Assembly (NCBI GenBank): GCA_015478775.1
Contig: JADMKP010000007.1
Location: 434,001 to 498,000, forward strand
Origin: Fermentimonas sp.
Lineage (GTDB): Bacteria; Bacteroidota; Bacteroidia; Bacteroidales; Dysgonomonadaceae
Reading direction: 5' to 3'
Length of the DNA: 64,000 nucleotides
Made by a program: the position numbers and the translations under genes
Shown here: positions 8,793 to 17,423 of the stretch, piece by piece
Layout of the letters: each line of letters starts with the position of its first letter
Numbering within the stretch: the first letter of the stretch is position 1
Notes under the pieces: generated by a model
The model's input: the letters and a program-made list of their open reading frames with translations, nothing else
What the model was told of the DNA's origin: nothing
Database searches by the model: none

Positions 8793-10124
8793 CTATTCCC
8801 ATATAAAATCTGAATCTCTTCCATTTTTATCCATCAAGTTATCTTTTTCATAAAAAAACTCCTTTTCACCAAAAGCAGGTACCAACTCATCTAACCACGT
8901 AGCTTTTTTGTCATACTTTGCAAAAAATGGAATATCAATTAAATCCGGATTACGACACTGTATAAATCTAAGAACAAACACCTTTTCTCCCTGTACTTCG
9001 TTTACTCCAAGAATCTGAACCTTCCCCGGATTGGCACTCATACTAGGTCCTCTAACAGTTCGAGCAATGCCACTTACACTTCTGTAAGCTTTTCTGAATA
9101 TATTCCATGCTTTTTCTAATGGCACATCAAAAAACTCTTTCGATCCTGTATCTCTTGCAACAAACATATAATATGGAATTAATCCTTGAGCTACCTGCTC
9201 TTTCCACATTTCAGCCCAAACCTTATGGTCATCATTTATATGTCTTAAAAGTGGCGACTGAGTTCTTATTTGTGCACCAGTATTTTGAATTCTGCTAATA
9301 GCTTTTTTTACTGCATCTGTAGAAAGTTCAACCGGATGATTAAAGTGAGCTTGAAATGCCAAATGTTTACCTGCTTTTTTTACTTTTTCAAAAAGTACCA
9401 TTAAATCATCGGCGTCTTTATCAGTAATAAATCGATAAGGCCAGTATGACAATGTCTTAGATCCAATTCTAATATTCTTTATATGATCAAATTCTTTTGT
9501 TAGCAGAGGCTCTATATATCTGGCCATTATGCTTGTTTTGGCTGTTAACGGATCGCCCCCGGTAAATAAAACATCGGTTACACCACGATGTTTTAAAAGA
9601 TACCTATGAAGCAAGTCAGCCTCTTTCATTGCAAACTTAAGCTCATTCATACCAGAAAACTGAGGCCATCTAAAACAAAATGTACAGTATGCATGACACG
9701 TTTGTCCCTGACTGGGAAAAAAGAGAACCGTTTCACGGTATTTGTGTTGCATGCCATGCAGCTTTATACCATCAACCATGGGAACATTAGTCTCCTGACC
9801 GGCAGGATTAGGGTTAAGGCTCATCCTTACATCATAAACCTTTTGTTTAAGACCCGCTTCGTCATTTGAGTCAATCAGTCTTTTTATCTCTTTGTAATTG
9901 GCTTTTGTAAGCATCTCCTTACGGGGAAATGTTAATGTATAAATTGGATCTTTAGGTACATTATTCCAGTCTATAAGTTGTTCTACAACATAGTTGTTTG
10001 CCTTAAAAGGCAAAACCTGACCCACAACTCCAATTGCTTCGCCTTCCTCTTCAGAAAGATTTTGCATTTGAGGTAGATCTTTATAATTTCTGAGTATATA
10101 ATTTCTGTATTTTATTTCTTCCAT
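8793..10124 (-). CDS. KamA-family radical SAM aminomutase, substrate uncertain
   Basis: A 443-residue radical S-adenosylmethionine enzyme of the lysine 2,3-aminomutase family. The iron-sulfur cluster cysteines are in the CX3CX2C motif CHAYCTFC (Cys143, 147, 150). TGGDP (~residues 188-192) is the SAM-binding block. Lys368 in SANPGKVQ sits where the pyridoxal-phosphate lysine lies in KamA (PGGGGK). The two aspartates that hold the lysine side chain in clostridial KamA appear to be replaced: Arg324 (YYMFVARDTG) and a Ser/Asn in SANPGK. This points to a different, possibly acidic, substrate such as glutamate. It stands alone, divergent from the arginine genes. Confidence 0.82.
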   Translation of the reverse strand: MEEIKYRNYILRNYKDLPQMQNLSEEEGEAIGVVGQVLPFKANNYVVEQLIDWNNVPKDPIYTLTFPRKEMLTKANYKEIKRLIDSNDEAGLKQKVYDVRMSLNPNPAGQETNVPMVDGIKLHGMQHKYRETVLFFPSQGQTCHAYCTFCFRWPQFSGMNELKFAMKEADLLHRYLLKHRGVTDVLFTGGDPLTAKTSIMARYIEPLLTKEFDHIKNIRIGSKTLSYWPYRFITDKDADDLMVLFEKVKKAGKHLAFQAHFNHPVELSTDAVKKAISRIQNTGAQIRTQSPLLRHINDDHKVWAEMWKEQVAQGLIPYYMFVARDTGSKEFFDVPLEKAWNIFRKAYRSVSGIARTVRGPSMSANPGKVQILGVNEVQGEKVFVLRFIQCRNPDLIDIPFFAKYDKKATWLDELVPAFGEKEFFYEKDNLMDKNGRDSDFIWE

Positions 10125-10222
10125 AATTTGTATATATATATATATATTTCAAGATTGAATTGAAAGGATTTAAAGCACACCAAAGAATGGTTATAGATGT
10201 ATAATAATTGCAACCTTAAAAA

Positions 10223-10230
10223 CAAAAATA
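10223..10230 (-). promoter_or_regulatory. Candidate -7 promoter element for the KamA-family gene
   Basis: The minus strand reads TATTTTTG here, an exact match to TAnnTTTG, about 100 bases before the start codon at 10124. A (TA)n run at ~10132-10146 lies in the predicted leader. Confidence 0.4.
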
Positions 10231-10365
10231 TGTAAAATGTATCAAAATGACAATATATTTATGACAATTTCACAATTATAATGATTTATATTAACAAATT
10301 GCTCCGTTTCACTATTGTGAATGAGATTAATTTCAAATTACTATGTGTAATTAAAATATTATGCA

Positions 10366-10373
10366 TACTTTTG
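10366..10373 (+). promoter_or_regulatory. Candidate -7 promoter element for the arginine cluster
   Basis: TACTTTTG matches TAnnTTTG exactly. Transcription would begin near 10380, giving a leader of roughly 170 bases before the first arginine gene. No good -33 TTTG is seen. Confidence 0.55.
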
Positions 10374-10379
10374 TTTTAG

Positions 10380-10445
10380 ATGAATATGATTATATCACAT
10401 ATACACCTTATTAAAGCGGTTGGTATTGTCCGACGATGCTCTTGA
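10380..10445 (+). CDS. Putative arginine leader peptide (21 codons, ends GIVRRCS)
   Basis: An ATG opens a 21-codon frame that ends ...GIVRRCS and TGA. It contains two adjacent arginine codons (CGA CGA, 10431-10436), three codons before the stop or closer, and is followed 48 bases later by a terminator-like hairpin. That is the layout of a ribosome-mediated attenuator in front of an arginine biosynthesis operon. The weak points are that the predicted transcription start is at or next to the ATG (an in-frame second ATG is at 10386), and that I could not draw a clean competing antiterminator. Expression is therefore a proposal. Confidence 0.4.
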   Translation: MNMIISHIHLIKAVGIVRRCS

Positions 10446-10492
10446 ATTAAATATACAGCTAAAAATTGACTGTATCCTCCCTCCATTACTAT

Positions 10493-10511
10493 AAAGCCGA
10501 CTGGCTTTTTT
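10493..10511 (+). terminator. Terminator-like hairpin in the arginine leader (candidate attenuator)
   Basis: AAAGCC (10493-10498) pairs with GGCTTT (10503-10508) around the loop GACT, and six thymines follow (10506-10511). It sits between the predicted promoter and the first gene, so full termination here would silence the operon. An inverted repeat ATACAG/CTGTAT (10453-10458, 10470-10475) lies just before it. The segment CGGTTGG (10417-10423) could pair with CCGACTG (10497-10503) and so disrupt the hairpin. Confidence 0.5.
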
Positions 10512-10547
10512 CATCCTCACACAACAACAATCTTATTTTATATTATA

Positions 10548-11162
10548 ATGAATGTAGAAATTCATATAGCAAATAGCAGTTATATAGGTTACGCACAAGA
10601 AATCTGCGATTTAATTTACGAATCGGCACAAGCTCGTGGCACAGGTATTGCCAAACGTAGTGCCGAATATATTGCTGAAAAAATGAATTCAGGCAAAGCA
10701 GTCATTGCACTAGACGGAGACAAATTAGTGGGATTCTCTTATATAGAGACATTCAGTCATAAAAGATTTGTGGCTAACTCCGGGCTGATAGTTCATCCAG
10801 ACTATCGTAATCAAGGTCTTGCAAAAAGGATTAAACGAAATATTTTTGATCTCTCTAGAAAACTATATCCAAATGCTAAAATATTTAGTATAACCACTGG
10901 ATTGGCGGTTATGAGAATGAATACTGAGCTTGGATTTAAACCAGTAACTTTTTCTGAATTAACAGATGATGAAGAGTTCTGGAATGGATGTAAAGGTTGT
11001 AGAAACTATGACATCCTTCAAAGAAACAATTTTAAAATGTGTCTCTGCACTGGACTGCTCTATGATGCTAAAGATCAACCTGTTCATAAACCAAGCACAT
11101 TCGCCAAAAAAGTTGTAAAGCCGGTAATTAAAACAAGAAAAAAAAATAAATTAAAGAAATGA
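10548..11162 (+). CDS. GNAT family N-acyltransferase (candidate first enzyme of arginine synthesis)
   Basis: A 204-residue GCN5-related N-acyltransferase. The acyl-CoA binding motif A is VHPDYRNQGLAKRIK (~residues 83-97). A cysteine pattern, CKGCRNYDILQ..NFKMCLC, lies at ~residues 145-165, and the tail is very lysine-rich. Being the first gene of the arginine set, and with no classical argA or argJ nearby, it probably acylates glutamate, perhaps with succinyl-CoA given the succinyl-type argF'. This is inference from position. Its stop overlaps the argG start (ATGA). Confidence 0.8.
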   Translation: MNVEIHIANSSYIGYAQEICDLIYESAQARGTGIAKRSAEYIAEKMNSGKAVIALDGDKLVGFSYIETFSHKRFVANSGLIVHPDYRNQGLAKRIKRNIFDLSRKLYPNAKIFSITTGLAVMRMNTELGFKPVTFSELTDDEEFWNGCKGCRNYDILQRNNFKMCLCTGLLYDAKDQPVHKPSTFAKKVVKPVIKTRKKNKLKK

Positions 11163-12349
11163 AACAGAAAGTAGTTTTAGCATTTAGTGGTGGTCTCGAC
11201 ACATCGTTTTGTGTACCATATCTAATTAACGAGAAGGGACTTGAGGTTCATACAGTTATAGTAAATACCGGTGGCTTCTCAGATCAGGAAGCAGCTTTAA
11301 TTGAGGAACGTGCTATAAAGTTAGGTTCTGCATCTCATACATGCATAAACGCTGTTGAAGATTATTATTCTAAAGGTATTAAATACCTTATCTATGGCAA
11401 TGTTCTTAAAAATAACACCTACCCTCTTTCTGTAAGTTCAGAACGTTTTTTCCAAGCAATGGCAATTGTTAATCATGTTAAAAAAGTTGGTGCTGATTTT
11501 GTTGCTCATGGCAGCACAGGCGCAGGCAACGATCAAATAAGATTCGACCTGGTGTTCGAAGTTTTAGCTCCTGATGTTAAAATTATTGCCCCAATACGTG
11601 AGTTAAGCTTATCACGCCAACAAGAAATTGATTATCTAAAAGAAAATGGATTCGATTTCTCGTGGGAAAAATCAAAATACTCAATTAACCAAGGATTATG
11701 GGGCACTAGTGTTGGGGGTGTCGAAACGCTTAAATCTTCTGGCGTATTACCTGAAGAGGCATATCCATCGCAAGTGGTTAAGTTTGATGCTGAACGAATC
11801 ATAATTGGTTTCGAAAAAGGAGAACCCATATCTCTTAATAGTGCAAAGATGTCTCCAATAGATCTTATTCACAAATTGCATGAAATAGCTTCCAAGTACG
11901 GAATAGGTAGAGATGTACATGTTGGAGACACTATTATTGGCACTAAAGGTAGAGTGGCTTTTGAAGCACCTGCACCACTTATAATAGTTAAAGCTCATCA
12001 CCTTCTTGAAAAACATGTACTTACCAAAAATCAACTTTATTGGAAAGATCAGTTATCAAATTGGTATGGTCAGCTTATGCATGAAGCTCAATATCTAGAG
12101 CCGGTTATGAGAAATATTGAAACATTCCTTGATGACACTCAAAAATTTGTCTCAGGAGAGGTTGAAGTAGAACTTCGTCCTTATCATTTTGCAATATTAG
12201 GATGCTCAAGTGAATATGATCTCATGAATTCAAAATTTGGAGAATATGGAGAGAGCAATAAATCGTTTACTGGTGATGATGTTGTGGGATTCACTAAAGT
12301 AACAGCTAATCCATTAAAAATTTATTATACAATTCACGATAATGATTAA
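11159..12349 (+). CDS. argG: Argininosuccinate synthase
   Basis: A 396-residue enzyme that joins citrulline and aspartate with ATP. The ATP-pyrophosphatase loop AFSGGLDTSF is at residues ~8-17, and the family blocks AHGSTGAGNDQIRFD and PIRELSLSRQQEIDYL follow. Length is normal. It overlaps both neighbours: ATGA with the acyltransferase and eight bases with argC, which indicates translational coupling. Confidence 0.95.
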   Translation: MKQKVVLAFSGGLDTSFCVPYLINEKGLEVHTVIVNTGGFSDQEAALIEERAIKLGSASHTCINAVEDYYSKGIKYLIYGNVLKNNTYPLSVSSERFFQAMAIVNHVKKVGADFVAHGSTGAGNDQIRFDLVFEVLAPDVKIIAPIRELSLSRQQEIDYLKENGFDFSWEKSKYSINQGLWGTSVGGVETLKSSGVLPEEAYPSQVVKFDAERIIIGFEKGEPISLNSAKMSPIDLIHKLHEIASKYGIGRDVHVGDTIIGTKGRVAFEAPAPLIIVKAHHLLEKHVLTKNQLYWKDQLSNWYGQLMHEAQYLEPVMRNIETFLDDTQKFVSGEVEVELRPYHFAILGCSSEYDLMNSKFGEYGESNKSFTGDDVVGFTKVTANPLKIYYTIHDND

Positions 12350-13316
12350 TGTAAGTATAGTTGGCGGCACAGGATATACGGCAGGTGAACTGCTTAGAAT
12401 ATTACTTCGCCACAATCAAGTTAATATTGAATCAGTAATAAGTACTACATCTGTTGGTAAACGAATAGATTTGGTACATCGCGATTTGTTAGGTGAGACG
12501 GATCTTATTTACAGTGAAAGTTTTAAAAATCCCGATTTAATTTTTTTATGTCTGGGTCATGGACTTTCTCGTGATTTTCTAGAAAAAAACCAATTGCCTG
12601 AAGATTGTAAGATTATTGATCTAGGAAATGACTTCCGAAATGACCCTGTATATAACGGTAAAGAATTCGTTTTTGGCTTATGCGAACAATATAAAGAGGA
12701 AATTATTAATGCAAGATATGTAGCCAACCCAGGTTGTTTTGCTACAACAGTTATGCTTGCTTTACTTCCTTTGGCTTCAAAGAATCTTCTAGTAGATGAT
12801 GTTCATATTCACGCCATAACAGGCTCTACAGGCGCTGGCAAAAGACCGGGTGAAACAACACATTTCAGCTACAGAGATAATAACATTTCTGTATATAAAC
12901 CATTCACCCATCAACATTTAGAAGAAATTGGCAATACGTTTATAAAAGCGGGTAATACAAAATTACCACAGATAAACTTCATACCGATGAGAGGTGATTT
13001 CACTCGTGGTATATTTGCAAGTATCTATACAAAGTGGGATGGAGTAATGTCAGATGAAGACACTATTTCATTTTTTAAAAAGTATTATTCTTCATCTCCA
13101 TTTGTATTTGTATCAGATGAGCCTATTAGTCTTAAAGAGGTGGTTAACACAAATAAGTGCTTACTGCATATCGAATTCCATAACGGCTATATTCATATTA
13201 CCTCAATCACCGATAATCTTGTAAAAGGTGCATCGGGACAGGCGGTACAGAACATGAACCTGATGTTCGGTTTTGATGAAACAACAGGACTAAAATTAAA
13301 AGGCAGTTCTTTCTAA
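12342..13316 (+). CDS. argC: N-acetyl(succinyl)-gamma-glutamyl-phosphate reductase
   Basis: A 324-residue NADPH-dependent reductase, third step of the acylated arginine pathway. The nucleotide-binding loop VGGTGYTAGELLR is at the N-terminus. The catalytic cysteine is Cys132 in ANPGCFAT. The HITSITDNLVKGASGQAVQN block near the end is diagnostic. It overlaps argG by eight bases and ends 15 bases before argD. Confidence 0.95.
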   Translation: MINVSIVGGTGYTAGELLRILLRHNQVNIESVISTTSVGKRIDLVHRDLLGETDLIYSESFKNPDLIFLCLGHGLSRDFLEKNQLPEDCKIIDLGNDFRNDPVYNGKEFVFGLCEQYKEEIINARYVANPGCFATTVMLALLPLASKNLLVDDVHIHAITGSTGAGKRPGETTHFSYRDNNISVYKPFTHQHLEEIGNTFIKAGNTKLPQINFIPMRGDFTRGIFASIYTKWDGVMSDEDTISFFKKYYSSSPFVFVSDEPISLKEVVNTNKCLLHIEFHNGYIHITSITDNLVKGASGQAVQNMNLMFGFDETTGLKLKGSSF

Positions 13317-13331
13317 TACGACTAAAAAATT

Positions 13332-14456
13332 ATGCAATTATTCGATGTTTATAGTTTATGGAATATTGAGCCTGTAGAAGCTAAAGGCTGTAGAGTATGG
13401 GACAAAGAAGGCACTGAATATCTCGATCTATACGGGGGTCATGCTGTAATTTCAATTGGTCACTCTCATCCCAAGTATGTAGATTCAATTTGTAAGCAAG
13501 CCACTAAAATAGGATTTTATTCAAATTCAGTTCTTAACTCTCTACAACAAGAACTTGCTACTAAATTAGGACAACTAAGCGATTATCCTGATTATTCTCT
13601 TTTTTTATGTAATACAGGTGCCGAAGCTAATGAAAATGCTTTAAAGCTCGCTTCCTTTAAAACGGGTAAAAAACGTATTATTGCATTCAAAGAGGCCTTC
13701 CATGGAAGATCGTCAGGAACAGTAGCTGTTACCGACAATCCAAACATTCAGGCACCTTTCAACAAAGGGCATAAGGTAGTTTTTATCAATCTCAATGATA
13801 TAAAATCTGTAGAGAAAGAAATTTTAAAAGGTGATGTTGCAGCCGTAATTATTGAAGGAATACAGGGAGTTGCCGGTATTTATCAACCAACCGATTCCTT
13901 CCTCAAAGCGCTTGATTCAATTTGCAAAACCAATGATGTTCCTCTTATTTTAGATGAGATTCAATCTGGATATGGTAGAACAGGTAAGTTTTTTGCACAT
14001 CAGTATGCCGATATAAAACCTGATATTATCACTACTGCTAAAGGTATGGGCAACGGATTCCCAATTGGCGGGGTTTTAATTTCTCCTGAATTTGAAGCAA
14101 AAAAAGGGATGCTCGGAACAACTTTTGGCGGAAACCATCTTGCTTGTGCAGCGGCAATTGCTGTTCTCGATGTAATTGAAGAAGAGTCACTTCTAAGTAA
14201 TGCTTTTAAAATGGGCGAATATTTACAGCAGGAACTTAACAAAATACCTGCAGTAAAAGTTATTAGAGGAAGGGGGCTCATGCTTGGAATAGAACTTAAA
14301 GCAGAGTTTGCTGATGTTCGCAATCAATTATTATTCGAAAACCATATCTTTACAGGCGGGGCTAAAAATGGTGTCATGAGACTGCTTCCTCCTCTCTCAA
14401 TTTCTAAAGGGGATATTGATATTTTCTTATCGGAATTAAAAAACAAAACAGCGTAA
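13332..14456 (+). CDS. argD: Acetyl(succinyl)ornithine aminotransferase
   Basis: A 374-residue class III pyridoxal-phosphate aminotransferase. Seen motifs are the phosphate-binding CNTGAEANENALKLA, ILDEIQSGYGRTG, and the cofactor lysine in TTAKGMGNGFPIGG. It forms N-acylated ornithine from the semialdehyde. Its place between argC and argF' supports the arginine role over other class III functions. Confidence 0.93.
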   Translation: MQLFDVYSLWNIEPVEAKGCRVWDKEGTEYLDLYGGHAVISIGHSHPKYVDSICKQATKIGFYSNSVLNSLQQELATKLGQLSDYPDYSLFLCNTGAEANENALKLASFKTGKKRIIAFKEAFHGRSSGTVAVTDNPNIQAPFNKGHKVVFINLNDIKSVEKEILKGDVAAVIIEGIQGVAGIYQPTDSFLKALDSICKTNDVPLILDEIQSGYGRTGKFFAHQYADIKPDIITTAKGMGNGFPIGGVLISPEFEAKKGMLGTTFGGNHLACAAAIAVLDVIEEESLLSNAFKMGEYLQQELNKIPAVKVIRGRGLMLGIELKAEFADVRNQLLFENHIFTGGAKNGVMRLLPPLSISKGDIDIFLSELKNKTA

Positions 14457-14469
14457 CACACAATTTATT

Positions 14470-15426
14470 ATGAGAAACTTTACTTCAGTACATGATATAG
14501 AAGACCTGAATGTCGCCTTGAAAAAAGCTAGGTGGGTAAAGGAAAATCCCTATGCCAATCAGGATTTAGGCAAAAATAAAACATTGTTACTTATCTTTTT
14601 CAACTCTAGCTTAAGAACTAGACTTAGTACTCAAAAAGCTGGCTATAACTTAGGAATGAATGTTATTGTTCTCGATATAAATCAGGGGGCATGGAAACTG
14701 GAGACTGAAAGAGGTGTAATTATGGATGGTGATAAACCTGAGCATATTCTAGAAGCTATACCGGTTATGGGTACTTATTGCGATATTATTGGTGTACGTT
14801 CTTTTGCCCAGTTTGAAAATAAAAAAGATGATTACAACGAGGTAATCCTTAATCAGTTTATTAAATATTCGGGGAAACCTATATTTAGTATGGAGGCAGC
14901 TACCCGACATCCGTTACAGAGTTTTGCAGATTTAATTACTATTGAGGAATTCAAGAAAACCGACCGCCCTAAGGTAGTGCTCACCTGGGCACCACATCCA
15001 AAAGCTTTGCCACAAGCAGTCCCTAACTCATTTGCTGAGTGGATGAATGCTGCTGATTATGAATTTGTTATTACTCACCCAAAAGGTTACGAACTAGAAG
15101 AGTCTTTTGTGGGCAATGCCAAAGTAGAGTATAATGTTGAGAAAGCATACAAAGGAGCTGATTTTATTTATGCCAAGAACTGGTCGCCTTACAATGACCC
15201 AAATTATGGCAAAGTTATAAGTAAAGATAGAGATTGGACTGTTGACAGTAGGAAAATGGCACTAACCAACAATGCATATTTTATGCACTGTTTGCCTGTT
15301 CGCAGAAATATGATTGTAACAGATGAGGTCATAGAAAGCGCTCAGTCAATTGTTATTCAAGAAGCAGCCAATAGAGTTGTTTCTGCACAAACGGTATTAA
15401 AAGAGATATTACTAGGTTTAGCTTAA
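14470..15426 (+). CDS. argF': N-succinylornithine carbamoyltransferase
   Basis: A 318-residue transcarbamylase of the Bacteroidetes-type acylornithine group. The carbamoyl-phosphate loop is NSSLRTRLS (~residues 45-53), and MHCLPVRRN (~residue 276) is conserved. Residue 90 is proline in DGDKPEH. In the Bacteroides fragilis enzyme Pro90 favours succinylornithine, whereas the acetylornithine enzyme of Xanthomonas has glutamate there. The length equals that of the B. fragilis enzyme. This predicts a succinylated route through the cluster. Confidence 0.92.
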   Translation: MRNFTSVHDIEDLNVALKKARWVKENPYANQDLGKNKTLLLIFFNSSLRTRLSTQKAGYNLGMNVIVLDINQGAWKLETERGVIMDGDKPEHILEAIPVMGTYCDIIGVRSFAQFENKKDDYNEVILNQFIKYSGKPIFSMEAATRHPLQSFADLITIEEFKKTDRPKVVLTWAPHPKALPQAVPNSFAEWMNAADYEFVITHPKGYELEESFVGNAKVEYNVEKAYKGADFIYAKNWSPYNDPNYGKVISKDRDWTVDSRKMALTNNAYFMHCLPVRRNMIVTDEVIESAQSIVIQEAANRVVSAQTVLKEILLGLA

Positions 15427-15514
15427 TATATTCGATAAGAATATTTTCTTTATTAAGCGATATGGTTTGAAATAAACAAATTGGCTCTAATAAGAAAACA
15501 GGAATCTGAAAAAA

Positions 15515-16300
15515 ATGGTGAAAAATAAAGAAAGTCTTTCCGTTGTTAAAATTGGAGGAAATATTGTTGATAATCCCAAAGCTCTTGAATCATTTCTTAA
15601 CGACTTTAAGAAGTTAGAAGGTAACAAGCTTTTAGTTCACGGTGGGGGCGTTTTGGCATCAAAAATGGCCAAGCAGCTTGGGATAGAAACTAAAATGGTG
15701 AGCGGTAGACGAATAACCGATGAGGAGACCATTAAAGTTGTTACAATGGTTTATTCGGGATGGATTAATAAAAGTATTGTTGCAACTCTTCAGAAAATTG
15801 GCTGCAATGCAATTGGCCTTTCAGGGGCCGATGCAAATTGTATACCTTCTATAAGACGTTCGCCCGTGCCAATTGACTATGGCTTTGTTGGCGACCCTGA
15901 CCCTAATAAAGTGAATAGCAGCTTTATATCGCAACTCTTAGAATCTGATATCATTCCTGTATTTTGTGCTATAACTCACGATGAAAATGGTTCTCTTCTA
16001 AACACCAATGCCGATACTATCGCTTATTCTGTTGCTACAGGATTATCAAAGAATTACAACACTTCACTTTATTACTGTTTCGAGAAAGAGGGCGTACTAA
16101 AAGATATCAACAACCCCGATAGCTTAATTGCCACCATGAGTTTTGAAGAGTGTGAGGTTTATAAAGAAAACGGAATCATTGTCGATGGCATGATACCCAA
16201 GATGGATAATTCCTTTAAAGCTATTAATAATGGGGTATCGGAGGTTATTATTTTACATGCTAACAATCTTCTAAACAGAAAAGGCACAATACTTAAATAA
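15515..16300 (+). CDS. argB: Acetyl(succinyl)glutamate kinase
   Basis: A 261-residue amino-acid kinase that phosphorylates N-acylglutamate. Motifs are VVKIGGNIVDNP at the N-terminus, LLVHGGGVLASKMAK, and LLNTNADTIAYSVA. It begins 88 bases after argF', the largest gap in the cluster, which may hold an internal start site, though I see no exact -7 element there. Confidence 0.93.
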   Translation: MVKNKESLSVVKIGGNIVDNPKALESFLNDFKKLEGNKLLVHGGGVLASKMAKQLGIETKMVSGRRITDEETIKVVTMVYSGWINKSIVATLQKIGCNAIGLSGADANCIPSIRRSPVPIDYGFVGDPDPNKVNSSFISQLLESDIIPVFCAITHDENGSLLNTNADTIAYSVATGLSKNYNTSLYYCFEKEGVLKDINNPDSLIATMSFEECEVYKENGIIVDGMIPKMDNSFKAINNGVSEVIILHANNLLNRKGTILK

Positions 16301-16348
16301 TCTTAGTATTGGAATTTAACAACTGTCAAATACAGATAAAATATTAGT

Positions 16349-17410
16349 ATGGAGCATCTAGATAGTGCTGTCAATTTGCTAAGAAAATTGATTTCAATCA
16401 AATCTTTTTCAGGTGAAGAGAATCTGAGAAGAGATTATCTGATAAATTATTTCAAGGAGATGGGAATCTCAACCGAATGTATTGGGAATAATATAATAGT
16501 TAAACAGATTCATCATAATCCATCACTACCAACTTTAATGCTAAATTCTCATCTCGATACTGTGCAACCTGCATCGGGATATACTATTGATCCTTTTAAC
16601 CCCGACAAATCGGACAAATATGTTTATGGACTTGGTAGTAATGACGCCGGCGCCAGTGTTGTATCTATGATTCATGCATTTATTCATCTCAAAGTTGTGC
16701 AATTAGGTTTTAATCTGATATTAGTATTATCGGCTGAAGAGGAGAACTCTGGCCCTAATGGCATGAAGATGATATGGCAAAAGATATCAAATCAGGTTGA
16801 TATGGCTATTATTGGTGAGCCAACATGTATGAGAGCAGCAATTGCCGAAAGAGGGCTGCTTGTAATTGACGGGTTGGCTACGGGTGTTAGTGGTCACGCT
16901 GCTAGAGATGAGGGCATGAATGCTCTCTATATAGCCTTAGAAGATATAAATACATTACGCTCTACTAATTTCAGTAAGATTTCTCCAACAATGGGTGAGG
17001 TTAAACTCACAGTTACTCAAATAAATGCCGGCACTCAGCATAATGTTGTGCCCGATAAATGTAGTTTCGTTGTGGATATAAGACCTACTGAGCAGTACAG
17101 TAATAGCGAAATTATGGGTATCCTACAACCTAAAGTTAAAAGCATGCTCAACGCTCGCTCTCTAACAAACAGAAGCTCGGCTACTCCGCCAAACCACTCT
17201 CTTTTGCATTGTGTAGAGCGGTTAGGGATTGAGTCATATACTTCTCCAACTACTTCAGACTGGATGAGAGTTACTTGCCCAGCGATAAAAATGGGACCAG
17301 GTGAATCGGCACGTTCTCATCAGGCAGATGAGTATGTATTAATTGAAGAGATTAACCAGGGTATAAAGGGATATATAAATTTTTTAATAGAGCTATCAAA
17401 GAATAGCTGA
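16349..17410 (+). CDS. argE: M20 family acyl-ornithine/citrulline deacylase
   Basis: A 353-residue zinc metallohydrolase of peptidase family M20. Metal and catalytic residues are visible in NSHLDTVQP (His, Asp), GSNDAGASV (Asp), LSAEEENSG (Glu-Glu) and GEPT. With a succinylornithine transcarbamylase upstream, the likely substrate is N-succinylcitrulline, or the acetyl form. No argJ is present, so this linear deacylation step completes the pathway. It ends 13 bases before argH. Confidence 0.9.
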   Translation: MEHLDSAVNLLRKLISIKSFSGEENLRRDYLINYFKEMGISTECIGNNIIVKQIHHNPSLPTLMLNSHLDTVQPASGYTIDPFNPDKSDKYVYGLGSNDAGASVVSMIHAFIHLKVVQLGFNLILVLSAEEENSGPNGMKMIWQKISNQVDMAIIGEPTCMRAAIAERGLLVIDGLATGVSGHAARDEGMNALYIALEDINTLRSTNFSKISPTMGEVKLTVTQINAGTQHNVVPDKCSFVVDIRPTEQYSNSEIMGILQPKVKSMLNARSLTNRSSATPPNHSLLHCVERLGIESYTSPTTSDWMRVTCPAIKMGPGESARSHQADEYVLIEEINQGIKGYINFLIELSKNS

Positions 17411-17423
17411 AAACTTGCAATAA

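Larger units (their letters stand above)
10125..10547. other. Divergent intergenic region between KamA-family gene and arginine cluster
   Basis: These 423 bases carry no long gene. They hold a (TA)n stretch next to the minus-strand gene, a minus-strand -7 element (10223-10230), a plus-strand -7 element (10366-10373), a 21-codon reading frame with tandem arginine codons, and a terminator-like hairpin (10493-10511) that lies before, not after, the arginine genes. Confidence 0.7.

Noticed and set aside
6900..8800. parS site near parAB
   Set aside because: I looked for the TGTTtCACGTGaAACA-type palindrome around the genes and found none.
10132..10146. (TA)n run in the KamA-gene leader
   Set aside because: A simple low-complexity stretch in AT-rich DNA; no sign of a regulated phase-variable repeat, since it is outside the coding frame.
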